Positions 55,227 through 63,454 of a stretch of 64,000 nucleotides of DNA are shown one piece after another. Numbering within the stretch: position 1 is the first letter of the stretch; every line of letters starts with the position of its first letter. Position numbers and translations under genes: made by a program. The DNA lies in assembly GCF_026619435.1 (NCBI RefSeq), contig NZ_JAOVZQ010000001.1, forward strand, positions 2,053,501 to 2,117,500. Reading direction: 5' to 3'. Under the pieces are notes generated by a model. That model saw nothing but the letters and a program-made list of their open reading frames with translations, was not told where the DNA came from and did no database searches. This stretch comes from Hoeflea ulvae (GTDB lineage: Bacteria; Pseudomonadota; Alphaproteobacteria; Rhizobiales; Rhizobiaceae).

Positions 55227-55478
55227 ATGAGCAGATCAAACAGACCATGGCCTACACTGACCAGCGATGAAGCCGCTGAAACATTCGTCGCAGAATCCGA
55301 TCTGAGCGCGTTTGACTGGAGCGCTGCTGAACCGGTGCATCATGAATTCGAAGACAAGAGTGCCCGGGTCAACATCCGCATGCTGGAGGCGATCAAGGCT
55401 GAAGCCAGGAAGCGCGGCATCAAGTACCAGCGCTTCATGCGCGAGCTTCTCGATCGGGGCATGCAGACCTTGAGGTGA
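55227..55478 (+). CDS. CopG/BrnA-like antitoxin, without a cognate toxin
   Basis: The 83-residue protein has an acidic, Trp-containing N-terminus and a ribbon-helix-helix-like C-terminus (RVNIRMLEAIKAEARKRGIKYQRFMRELLDRG), as in CopG_antitoxin/BrnA proteins. It lies 24 bases after the HigA-like gene. No BrnT-type toxin is next to it, so it either joined the HigBA-like pair as a third component or is an orphan. Confidence 0.78.
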   Translation: MSRSNRPWPTLTSDEAAETFVAESDLSAFDWSAAEPVHHEFEDKSARVNIRMLEAIKAEARKRGIKYQRFMRELLDRGMQTLR

Positions 55479-55526
55479 CCGCCCTCTGCTATCACTCACT
55501 CCAATCCTCTCCAAGGCTCACACCCC

Positions 55527-56009
55527 ATGTCCCATTGCCCCTGCGGCTCCAGTCTCGAACTCGCCGCCTGCTGCGGCCGCTATCATGCGGGCGTGCCTGT
55601 GCCGACCGCGGAAGCCTTGATGCGGTCGCGCTATGCGGCCTATGCCACCGGCAATCTCGATTACATCGAAGCCACCTGCGCCGGACCGGCAGCGCTGGCC
55701 TTCGACCGCGCCGAGGCGGAAGTGGCGCAGCTTGGTACCGCGTGGCTTGGTCTCGAGATCGTCAAGACCGGCAAGGGGCGGGAGCGTGACAGCGACGGCA
55801 CCGTCAGCTTCGTTGCCCGCTACCGCCACAAGGGCGCAGAGGCCACGCACACCGAGACCTCCGAGTTCCGGCGCCTGGAGGGGCGGTGGCTCTATTGGGG
55901 CTGCGCCGCCAATTCCGTGGCCCAGCGCGCTGCCAGCGTCGGCCGCAATGATCCGTGCCCCTGCGGATCGGGCCGGAAATACAAGAAGTGCTGCGGCGCC
56001 GGCGCCTGA
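55527..56009 (+). CDS. YchJ family SEC-C metal-binding protein
   Basis: The 160-residue protein begins [20 protein letters not shown] and ends [17 protein letters not shown], two SEC-C zinc-binding motifs around an NTF2-like YchJ middle domain ([22 protein letters not shown]). YchJ of E. coli has both motifs. The function is unknown. Convergent with the desaturase gene. Confidence 0.9.
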   Translation: MSHCPCGSSLELAACCGRYHAGVPVPTAEALMRSRYAAYATGNLDYIEATCAGPAALAFDRAEAEVAQLGTAWLGLEIVKTGKGRERDSDGTVSFVARYRHKGAEATHTETSEFRRLEGRWLYWGCAANSVAQRAASVGRNDPCPCGSGRKYKKCCGAGA

Positions 56010-56013
56010 CGCC

Positions 56014-56931
56014 TCACTCCGCCGGATCGTCCGGGTCTGCGCATGAAAGCTGCGGCGCGTATCTGGCATGAAAATGCGTGTATCCCGGTTCGGTGACGAG
56101 CAGATGCGGCGCGGCCAGCCGGTGCAGATCCGGCAGCCGGTGAAACGGCACCGCCGGGTAGCTGTGATGTTCGGCGTGGTAAGGCATGTTCCAGGCCAGC
56201 CGCCGCACCAGCGCATTGGTCAATGTGGTGCGGGTGTTTTCCAGCATATTGGCGACATAGGCGCAGCGTCCATGCTCGGCCAGCAGGTAAAGCCGCAGAA
56301 ACGGCTGTCCCAAGACCACCGGGACCAGCCAGACATGGACGAAAACGGTGCTGCCAAGCGCCAGGCTGCCCAGCAACAGAACAGCATAGGCGGCAAGCAT
56401 CATCCGCGCCTCGCTGCGCACCACGCCGCGTTTGCCCGCCGGCACGAAATCATCGTCGCAGCGCCCGGCCGCATTGTTAATCAGCGTGCGCGCGTGGCTG
56501 ATCCACACCGGGATGCCGGACACATGCAGCAGATACTGCCGCCAGCCCTCGGGCTTCGGCGTCGCCAGTTCCGGATCCTTGCCCGGCACCTGGGTGAAGC
56601 GGTGATGGGCAAAATGGAAATAGCGAAACCAGCGCGGCGGCAGCAGGATCACGAAGCCCGAGATATGCGCGGCAGCCGTGTTGAGCCAGCGCGAGCGGAA
56701 CGGGGTCTGGTGGCTGGCCTCGTGCAGCAGCGTGAACAGGAACACCAGCAGGATTCCCTGCGGCAACATCAGCAGCGGCCAGAACGGCACTTGCATGATG
56801 ATCAGCGTCATGGTGACCGCGATGGCCCCGAAATGCAGCGCCAGCTGCATCAAGCCGCGAAGGTCCGATGTCGCGGTCAGCTCGCGGCATTGCTCGGCCG
56901 ACAGGCCGGCGAGTAAGCTCTTGTGGTCCAT
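56014..56931 (-). CDS. Fatty acid desaturase family protein
   Basis: The 305-residue membrane protein has the three histidine boxes of non-haem di-iron desaturases: HEASH near 90, HFAHH near 126, and HAEHH near the C-terminus, with about four to six hydrophobic helices. It could desaturate or hydroxylate a lipid, fatty acid or carotenoid. GGGAA lies upstream of ATG 56931. No carotenoid genes are nearby. Confidence 0.87.
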   Translation of the reverse strand: MDHKSLLAGLSAEQCRELTATSDLRGLMQLALHFGAIAVTMTLIIMQVPFWPLLMLPQGILLVFLFTLLHEASHQTPFRSRWLNTAAAHISGFVILLPPRWFRYFHFAHHRFTQVPGKDPELATPKPEGWRQYLLHVSGIPVWISHARTLINNAAGRCDDDFVPAGKRGVVRSEARMMLAAYAVLLLGSLALGSTVFVHVWLVPVVLGQPFLRLYLLAEHGRCAYVANMLENTRTTLTNALVRRLAWNMPYHAEHHSYPAVPFHRLPDLHRLAAPHLLVTEPGYTHFHARYAPQLSCADPDDPAE

Positions 56932-57108
56932 GCGATGTTCCCGTGCTGTAAACCGACTGTAGCCAAAGCCGGTGGCTGGCGAAAGCGGCACTGCAAACCA
57001 TCGCGGTCACGGGGAACTCCCTTATGCCGCAACCACTGCCTGAAACCGCGCTGATCACGGCATTCGATTTCGGCTCACCGACGATCGGGTACCCCCTGCC
57101 TGCCTCCC

Positions 57109-57747
57109 TCAAGCTGACTGGCCTGCGGTCTGGTCGAGAAGAGCCTTGCACATGGTCACCAGATGCCGGCGCAGGCCCTCGGTATCCGCCTCCGGCAGGT
57201 TGCGTTCGAACGCGTTGCGCACCGTGCCGAAGATCACCGTGACAAGTGTGCGGTTGACGCTGTCGAGATCGGCGGGTGCGTGGTCGGATGCGCTGGCCAG
57301 CATGGCGGTGGTGGCCCGGTCGACGCGCGCGGCAAAATTTGCGACCAAGGCCACGTTGTCGAGCTCCGCGACCGAACGGTAGAGCGCGCGCGTCACCTCC
57401 GGCCGCTCGGTCTTTGCCTGCCAGTAACACTCGACAAGCGCCTCCACCATCCGGTTTGCGCGCGTTCCGTGCTGCGCTGCGCAACAGGCCTCGATCCGCT
57501 CGGCCAGCGCCTCGAGATAGCGCTCGTTAAGCGTGTAGATCAGCGCCTGCTTGTGCGCGAAATACTGGTACATCGTGCCAACCGAAACCCCGGCTCTTTC
57601 GGCCACCCGCGTGGTTGTCAAACGCTGCGGCCCGTCGCGCAGCAAAACCTGAATGGTTGCCTCGAAGATGGCGTCCAGCGTGGCCGTCGCGCGGGCCTGA
57701 CGCGGCCTTTTCCGGGGTGCGAGCGGGCGCGGTGAGGTGGCAGCCAA
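57109..57747 (-). CDS. TetR family transcriptional regulator
   Basis: The 212-residue protein has the TetR helix-turn-helix near residues 40-65 (TTTRVAERAGVSVGTMYQYFAHKQALI) and a basic, Pro-rich N-terminus. The TTG start at 57747 has GAGG eight bases upstream. It is divergent from an SDR gene only 71 bases away and probably represses it. A short TGAA/TTCA repeat lies in that spacer. Confidence 0.87.
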   Translation of the reverse strand: MAATSPRPLAPRKRPRQARATATLDAIFEATIQVLLRDGPQRLTTTRVAERAGVSVGTMYQYFAHKQALIYTLNERYLEALAERIEACCAAQHGTRANRMVEALVECYWQAKTERPEVTRALYRSVAELDNVALVANFAARVDRATTAMLASASDHAPADLDSVNRTLVTVIFGTVRNAFERNLPEADTEGLRRHLVTMCKALLDQTAGQSA

Positions 57748-57818
57748 ATGCGAATCCTCAAACTGAACAATCCTTCATATCCTAACCGCATCACCTGCAC
57801 ACACGAAAGGATCGTTCC

Positions 57819-58538
57819 ATGGCAGACAGACGAATTGCGCTGGTTACGGGCGGCAACAAGGGAATCGGGCTCGAGATTGCACGGCAACTGGCCCAGGCCG
57901 GTGTTGATATAATCATCGGCGCGCGTGACGACGACCGCGCCAGAAAGGCCCTTGCGGATCTGGCGGACGAGGGGCTGAGCGCAAGCGCCCTGCACATCGA
58001 CCTCTGCGACTGGTCAGGCATCGCCGCCGCCGTCGAAAAGGTTGCAGGCTTGCATGGGCGGCTCGACATTCTGGTCAACAATGCCGGCATCTTCGATTTC
58101 GCCGACGCAGCCCCGGGAAAAGCCTCGCTCGAGGCGGTGCGCAAGGTGATGGACACCAATTTCCTCGGCACATTGGCGGTCACCCAGGCCTTCCTGCCGC
58201 TGTTGCGCAAGGCGCCCGCCGGCCGGATCGTCAATCTTGCCAGTTCGCTGGGGTCGCTGACGCTCAACGGTGATCCGTCCTCGCCCTACTATGCCAACCG
58301 GTTCATCGGCTACAACGCCTCCAAGGCCGCACTGAACATGCTGACGATCGAGCTTCACGAGGAACTGAGAGGCACGTCGATCAGGGTCAACTCCGTGAGC
58401 CCCGGCTTCGTCAAGACCGATCTCACCGGCTATGGCACCATGACGCCGGAGGAGGGGGCCCGCTTGCCTGTTCGCTTCGCGCTTGATCACGAAGGCTCTG
58501 GCCGCTTCGTCGAGCCTGACGGCGAGACGCCTTGGTAG
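57819..58538 (+). CDS. Short-chain dehydrogenase/reductase, carbonyl-reductase-like
   Basis: The 239-residue SDR has ALVTGGNKGIGLEIA, LVNNAGIFD, a catalytic Ser in NLASSLGSL and Y-x3-K in YNASKAALN, with an extended YYANRFIG segment before it as in plant/animal carbonyl reductase-like enzymes. The substrate is unknown. AAAGGA precedes ATG 57819. It is probably regulated by the divergent TetR protein. Confidence 0.9.
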   Translation: MADRRIALVTGGNKGIGLEIARQLAQAGVDIIIGARDDDRARKALADLADEGLSASALHIDLCDWSGIAAAVEKVAGLHGRLDILVNNAGIFDFADAAPGKASLEAVRKVMDTNFLGTLAVTQAFLPLLRKAPAGRIVNLASSLGSLTLNGDPSSPYYANRFIGYNASKAALNMLTIELHEELRGTSIRVNSVSPGFVKTDLTGYGTMTPEEGARLPVRFALDHEGSGRFVEPDGETPW

Positions 58539-58599
58539 CGGCGCACAGCCTGCTTTCCCGCATTGGCAGGAAAGCAGGCTGCTTCCCGGAGGCTTCGGA

Positions 58600-59157
58600 T
58601 CAGGTTTCCTGCGCCGCTTTGCGTTCGATGAAACGCAGCCGGTTGCTGAACGGATCGGTCACCTGCATCTCGAGCCCCCAATCCTGCTTCTGCAGGCCCG
58701 GCCGGTTGTAGCGGTAATTGTGCGCCAGGAGTTCGCCATGCAGTTTTTCGACGTCTCTGGCAAAGACCACCGCATTGGCGCCCGGCGTGGCGTCGCCCGA
58801 ATGCTCGCTCAGATGCAGCACCATCGCCCCGCGGGACACCTGCATGTAGAGAGGCGCATCGGGCCCGAAACGGTGCTCCCAGTCGACGCTGCAGCCGAGA
58901 AATTCGAGATAGAATTCGCGTGCCTTGGCTTCGTCGAAAATCCGGATGATCGGGGCCGCCGCTTCCAGCCCGATGCCGCTATCGTCGCGGGTTTCCGGGC
59001 TTGCCGCGATCCGCGCCGCCAGAATGTTCCAGGTGTCGAAGCCGAATTGACGGGCCACGATTTCCAGCGCCTGGCTGTGAGTAATGGCAACGCCTGTGCC
59101 GGCCAGCCGCTCGCGCATGGCTGAAGCCATGGCTTTTGCATCGAGATATGTTCGCAT
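58600..59157 (-). CDS. Glyoxalase superfamily protein
   Basis: The 185-residue protein has an N-terminal helical segment (MRTYLDAKAMASAMRERLAGTGVAITHSQALEIVARQFGFDTWNILAARIA) like the Glyoxalase_8 region. Its C-terminal vicinal-oxygen-chelate domain includes FDEAKAREFYLEFLGCSVDWEHRFG and QKQDWGLEMQVTDPFSNRLRF. Such proteins bind metals and may detoxify or sequester compounds. A single gene. Confidence 0.82.
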   Translation of the reverse strand: MRTYLDAKAMASAMRERLAGTGVAITHSQALEIVARQFGFDTWNILAARIAASPETRDDSGIGLEAAAPIIRIFDEAKAREFYLEFLGCSVDWEHRFGPDAPLYMQVSRGAMVLHLSEHSGDATPGANAVVFARDVEKLHGELLAHNYRYNRPGLQKQDWGLEMQVTDPFSNRLRFIERKAAQET

Positions 59158-59439
59158 AGTCCAATCCTGTCTGCGGCGAAGAGGATGATCAGTGTCCGCA
59201 TTGCTGACTTTTTCGCCGATCAGGAGAACCGGAAAAACAAGACGCGCTTTCGCCAAACCTCAATGAGGCGCGGACTGCCGGCAGCGCTGGCCGTGGCCAG
59301 ATTGTTTCTCAACTGCCAATGCTGGTCAAGCCTCAGTCCGGTGGTGTGGCGGCTCACAAGTTGTTGAGCCCGGCGCTTCAAGCACCGGAATGAACCGCGA
59401 ACACTGGTCTTTCTCCCCCGAATCACTACATTCACGGGT

Positions 59440-61938
59440 ATGAACCCAGCAGATGACGACATTCCGTTTTTCGGCGACGATGATCCGGCGCCCGCTCCCC
59501 CGCCTGCAGCCAACCCTCCGGCAAGCCAGGGCGGCTCGATTGCGGCGCGCGCTGTTGCCGCGCGCAATGCCTCGCGGCCAACGCCGAACTACCTCTCCGG
59601 TCTCAATCCCGAGCAGGCCGATGCGGTGGAATCCATCGAAGGCCCGGTTCTGGTGCTCGCCGGGGCCGGCACCGGCAAGACAAGGGTTCTGACCACCCGC
59701 ATCGCCCATATCCTCAATCTCGGCCTGGCCTACCCGTCGCAGATCCTCTCCGTCACCTTCACCAACAAGGCCGCGCGCGAGATGAAGGAGCGCGTCAGCG
59801 TGCTGGTCGGCGGCGCGGTCGAGGGCATGCCCTGGCTCGGCACCTTCCACTCGATCGGCGTCAAGCTCTTGCGCCGTCATGCCGAACTGGTGGGGCTCAG
59901 ATCCGATTTCACCATTCTGGACACCGACGATGTGGTGCGGCTGTGCAAGCAGCTGATCCAGGCCGAAGGCATTGACGACAAGCGCTGGCCGGCGCGGCAA
60001 TTCGCCCAGATGATCGACGGCTGGAAGAACAAGGGGCTCGGGCCTGCCGAGATTCCCGAAGGCGACAGCCGCGGCTTTGCCCATGGCAAGGGCAGGGCGC
60101 TCTACACCGCCTATCAGGAACGCCTGCAGACACTCAATGCTGCCGATTTCGGCGATCTTCTGTGCCTGCCGATCCGCATGTTCCGCGCCCATCCCGATGT
60201 GCTGAAGGAATATCAGCAGAAATTTCGCTTCATCCTGGTCGACGAGTACCAGGACACCAACACCGCGCAATATATGTGGCTCAGGCTCCTGGCGCAGCGG
60301 ACCGCGCCGGAGCGGCCAAACATCTGCTGCGTCGGCGATGACGACCAGTCGATCTATGGCTGGCGCGGCGCCGAAGTCGAAAACATCCTGCGCTTTGACA
60401 AGGATTTTCCCGGCGCCAAGGTAATCCGGCTGGAGCGCAACTACCGTTCCACCGAGCACATTCTCGGCGCTGCCGGCCATCTGATCGCCCATAATGAGGG
60501 CCGGCTGGGAAAAACCCTGTTCACCGAGCAGTCCGACCCCGATCACGAACGCGTGCAGGTGCATGCCGCCTGGGATTCGGAGGAAGAGGCCCGCGCCGTT
60601 GGTGAGGAAATCGAGCAGGCGCAAAACAAGGGCCGGGCGCTCAACAACATGGCGATCCTGGTCCGCGCCTCGTTCCAGATGCGCGAATTCGAGGAACGTT
60701 TCGTCACGCTTGGCCTGAATTACAGGGTCATCGGCGGTCCGCGCTTCTATGAACGCCAGGAAATCCGCGACGCCATGGCGTTTTTCCGTGTCGTCAGCCA
60801 GCCCGCCGACGACCTTGCCTTTGAGCGCATCGTCAATGTCCCCAAGCGCGGACTGGGCGAGGCGGCCGTGCGGCAGGTGCATGATGTCGCCCGTGGCCGC
60901 GGCGTGCCGATGCTGGCCGCCGCCCGCGACCTGATCCTGACTGACGAGCTCAAGCCCCGGCCGCGCAAGTCACTCACCGATGTGGTCGAGATGTTTACCC
61001 GCTGGCAGTCCATGCTGGAAACCACGCCGGGCCACGAACTGGCCGAAACCATTCTGGAGGAATCCGGCTACACCGAGATGTGGCAGAACGACCGCTCCGC
61101 CGATGCACCGACGCGGCTGGAAAACCTGAAAGAGCTGGTCGAGACCATTTCCGGCTTTGAATCCATGCGTGCCTTTCTCGAGCATGTGGCGCTGGTCATG
61201 GACAAGGACAACAATCCCGATCTCGATGCGGTCTCGATCATGACGCTGCACTCGGCCAAGGGGCTGGAATTCGAGACAGTGTTCCTGCCCGGCTGGGAAG
61301 AGGGCCTCTTCCCGCACCAGCGCGCGCTTGATGAGGGCGGCCGTTCGGGGCTCGAGGAAGAGCGCCGTCTCGCCTATGTCGGGCTGACCCGCGCAAAGCT
61401 GTTCTGCCACATCTGGTTCGTTTCCAACCGCCGCATTCACGGGCTGTGGCAATCGACGCTGCCATCGCGGTTTCTGGATGAATTGCCCGAAGCCCATGTC
61501 GAGGTCGCCGACATCGACACCGGCTATGGCGGCTATGGCAGAGGCGGAAGCTTTGGGGGCCAGTCCGGCGGCCCCTATGGCGCCTCGCGCTTTGACCGCG
61601 CCGAACCGTTTTCCGGCAATTACAACACCCCGGGCTGGAAACGCGCCCAAGCCAACAAGACCGACGCCGCCCGCGACAATTGGGGAACCCGTTCGGGCCC
61701 TTCGGTCGAGCGCATAGCCTACGGCGAATCCGGCCCGCGCGGCGGCTCCACCATCGATGGCGAGCTGGTGGCCAAATCCACCGGCACCACCTCGGCCTAC
61801 ACGGTCGGCGACCGCGTCTTCCACCTCAAATTCGGCAACGGCAACATCGCCGTCATCGACGGCAACAAGCTGACCATCGATTTCGACAAGGCCGGCCAGA
61901 AACGGGTGCTGGACGGGTTTGTCGAGCGGGTGGGTTAG
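59440..61938 (+). CDS. uvrD: ATP-dependent DNA helicase UvrD/PcrA
   Basis: The 832-residue SF1A helicase acts in nucleotide-excision and mismatch repair. Motifs are complete: Walker A AGAGTGKTRVLTTRIA (about 79-94), VDEYQDTN, GDDDQSIYGWRGA, LERNYRS, and VSIMTLHSAKGLEFETVFLPGWEEGLFPHQRAL. The first 60 residues are Asp/Pro/Ala-rich, and a Gly/Tyr/Ser-rich linker (about residues 690-735) precedes a conserved C-terminal Tudor-like tail (VGDRVFHLKFGNGNIAVID). The length is a little above the E. coli enzyme. Confidence 0.95.
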   Translation: MNPADDDIPFFGDDDPAPAPPPAANPPASQGGSIAARAVAARNASRPTPNYLSGLNPEQADAVESIEGPVLVLAGAGTGKTRVLTTRIAHILNLGLAYPSQILSVTFTNKAAREMKERVSVLVGGAVEGMPWLGTFHSIGVKLLRRHAELVGLRSDFTILDTDDVVRLCKQLIQAEGIDDKRWPARQFAQMIDGWKNKGLGPAEIPEGDSRGFAHGKGRALYTAYQERLQTLNAADFGDLLCLPIRMFRAHPDVLKEYQQKFRFILVDEYQDTNTAQYMWLRLLAQRTAPERPNICCVGDDDQSIYGWRGAEVENILRFDKDFPGAKVIRLERNYRSTEHILGAAGHLIAHNEGRLGKTLFTEQSDPDHERVQVHAAWDSEEEARAVGEEIEQAQNKGRALNNMAILVRASFQMREFEERFVTLGLNYRVIGGPRFYERQEIRDAMAFFRVVSQPADDLAFERIVNVPKRGLGEAAVRQVHDVARGRGVPMLAAARDLILTDELKPRPRKSLTDVVEMFTRWQSMLETTPGHELAETILEESGYTEMWQNDRSADAPTRLENLKELVETISGFESMRAFLEHVALVMDKDNNPDLDAVSIMTLHSAKGLEFETVFLPGWEEGLFPHQRALDEGGRSGLEEERRLAYVGLTRAKLFCHIWFVSNRRIHGLWQSTLPSRFLDELPEAHVEVADIDTGYGGYGRGGSFGGQSGGPYGASRFDRAEPFSGNYNTPGWKRAQANKTDAARDNWGTRSGPSVERIAYGESGPRGGSTIDGELVAKSTGTTSAYTVGDRVFHLKFGNGNIAVIDGNKLTIDFDKAGQKRVLDGFVERVG

Positions 61939-61989
61939 CAATCGCGTTCAAGTTCTGCTCCGTTCGATCGCATGGTTGATCATGTCTCT

Positions 61990-62102
61990 GTCATGCCGGG
62001 CTTGACCCGGTATCCAGCTGACCCGGCTTCTGCCGGGGCATGAGACTCATACAGCTCAAGGACTTGAGCTGGCTGGATGCCGCATCAGGTGCGGAATGAC
62101 GG
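61990..62102. repeat. Rhizobial-type intergenic inverted repeat
   Basis: The left end (TCATGCCGGGCTTGACCCGG, 61991-62010) and the right end (GGATGCCGCATCAGG, then GCGGAATGACGG) are inverted, diverged copies, and the ends read TGTCATGCC and GGAATGACGG. Between them an inner palindrome pairs AGCTCAAG at 62053-62060 with CTTGAGCT at 62063-62070. Such elements (RIME/REP-like) are scattered through rhizobial genomes. It sits between uvrD and lysR and would fold into a strong RNA hairpin. Confidence 0.75.
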
Positions 62103-62170
62103 TGGGGGAGCCTTGCCAGAATCTGCAGGCGGCATTTGCGTCGTGCCTGGATGCCAGAACGTAATCCGAG

Positions 62171-63034
62171 CTACACCCGCCTCCGCCCCAACTCCCCCAC
62201 CAGAAAATCCGCAAAAATCCCCACATGCGGCGCACAGGCCGCCTTGTTGTAATGCACGCTCATGGCGATTTCGGGCAGGGGCGGGAAGCCGGGCTGGCCG
62301 TCGAGGATGCGCAAGGTCTCGGGAATGATCGAGGCTTCCATCACCGAGATTCCAGCGCCGTTGAGCACGGTCTGCTCGATCAGACTGACACTGCGGGTCG
62401 AGCAGACAATCCGCCAGGGCCGTTCGATCTGTTCGAGTGCGACAAGCCCGGCATGGCGCACGGCGCAGCCATTCGGGAACAGCGCCAGCGACAGGCCCTG
62501 ATCGGGATCATCGACATAATCGGGACCGGCCACCCAGTGCAGCGATTCATAGCGCGCGACCCGGCCCTTGACCTGATCCGACTGGTGCGTGCCCAGCATG
62601 ATGTCGATCTCGCCATGTTCGAGCATCGGTATGAGATCGATCGAGCTTTCGCAGGTCAGTTCGAACTGCACCAGCGGATATTGGGCGGTGAAGGCCGCGA
62701 GGATCGGCGCCAAGAGATAGCTGGCGTAATCATCCGGCGCGCCGAAGCGGACCAGGCCTTCGGCTTCGGGCCGCCTGATATGCGAGAGCGCCGCTTCATT
62801 GGCCGATAGAATCCGGTTGGCATAGACCAGCAGCGCCTCGCCGGTTGGCGTGATCTCGACGGAATTGCGGCTGCGCTCGAACAGCCGTTCGCCGGTAATG
62901 TCTTCCAGCCGCTTGAGCTGCAGGCTGACGGCAGACTGGGTGCGGCCGATGGCCTCCGCAGCGCGGGTGAAGTTGCGGTGCGCGGCAATGGCCACGAAGG
63001 AGCGCAGGAGGTCGATTTCAAGATCACGTTGCAT
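62171..63034 (-). CDS. LysR family transcriptional regulator
   Basis: The 287-residue protein has a LysR helix-turn-helix at the N-terminus (LLRSFVAIAAHRNFTRAAEAIGRTQSAVSLQLKRLEDITGERLFER) and a periplasmic-binding-like effector domain. It is divergent from a 54-residue gene at 63133, with only 98 bases between, so that gene may be the target. The ligand is unknown. Confidence 0.92.
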   Translation of the reverse strand: MQRDLEIDLLRSFVAIAAHRNFTRAAEAIGRTQSAVSLQLKRLEDITGERLFERSRNSVEITPTGEALLVYANRILSANEAALSHIRRPEAEGLVRFGAPDDYASYLLAPILAAFTAQYPLVQFELTCESSIDLIPMLEHGEIDIMLGTHQSDQVKGRVARYESLHWVAGPDYVDDPDQGLSLALFPNGCAVRHAGLVALEQIERPWRIVCSTRSVSLIEQTVLNGAGISVMEASIIPETLRILDGQPGFPPLPEIAMSVHYNKAACAPHVGIFADFLVGELGRRRV

Positions 63035-63132
63035 GGCTCCTTATTAGAAAACTTCATCATGATTATCAATTTAATTCGTTTCGGACATGAGCAAGGCAGG
63101 GCTAGGCTTCTCACACACAAGGAGATCAAGCC

Positions 63133-63297
63133 ATGTTCAACCTGATAGCCAATGCCATGTTTGAAGCCACGCGGACCGCGAATGTCACTCCGGCGCCGGT
63201 GCGCAAGGGATGGTTCAGAGCGGTCTCGGACAACTGCATTGAGGTCCGCCGGCGGTGGACGCAGGCTGCAACGGCCGGCAAGCATCAGGACGGCTGA
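63133..63297 (+). CDS. Small 54-residue protein divergent from LysR
   Basis: The product is MFNLIANAMFEATRTANVTP, followed by APVRKGWFRAVSDNCIEVRR and a basic tail ending KHQDG. GGAG lies eight bases before the ATG, so translation is likely. No signal peptide or membrane helix is seen. It recalls DUF1127-type small regulatory proteins by size and by position next to LysR, but I do not see that motif clearly. The function is unknown. Confidence 0.6.
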   Translation: MFNLIANAMFEATRTANVTPAPVRKGWFRAVSDNCIEVRRRWTQAATAGKHQDG

Positions 63298-63454
63298 GCC
63301 TGCCCGTGCGTCCTCGAAACGGCGGCCGGCGCCGCAGCCGCTTCGCCGTGCCGGGGCGCGATCGTCAGCTGCGGTTCTCGCCGGCCTGCCTGCGACTTCC
63401 TGCTTGACCGGCTCCGCGCGCGATGATCTTGTCCGGACAACCCGGGAGATTGCC

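Noticed and set aside
59326..60882. 518-codon open frame antisense to uvrD
   Set aside because: A shadow of the uvrD codon pattern; no motifs.
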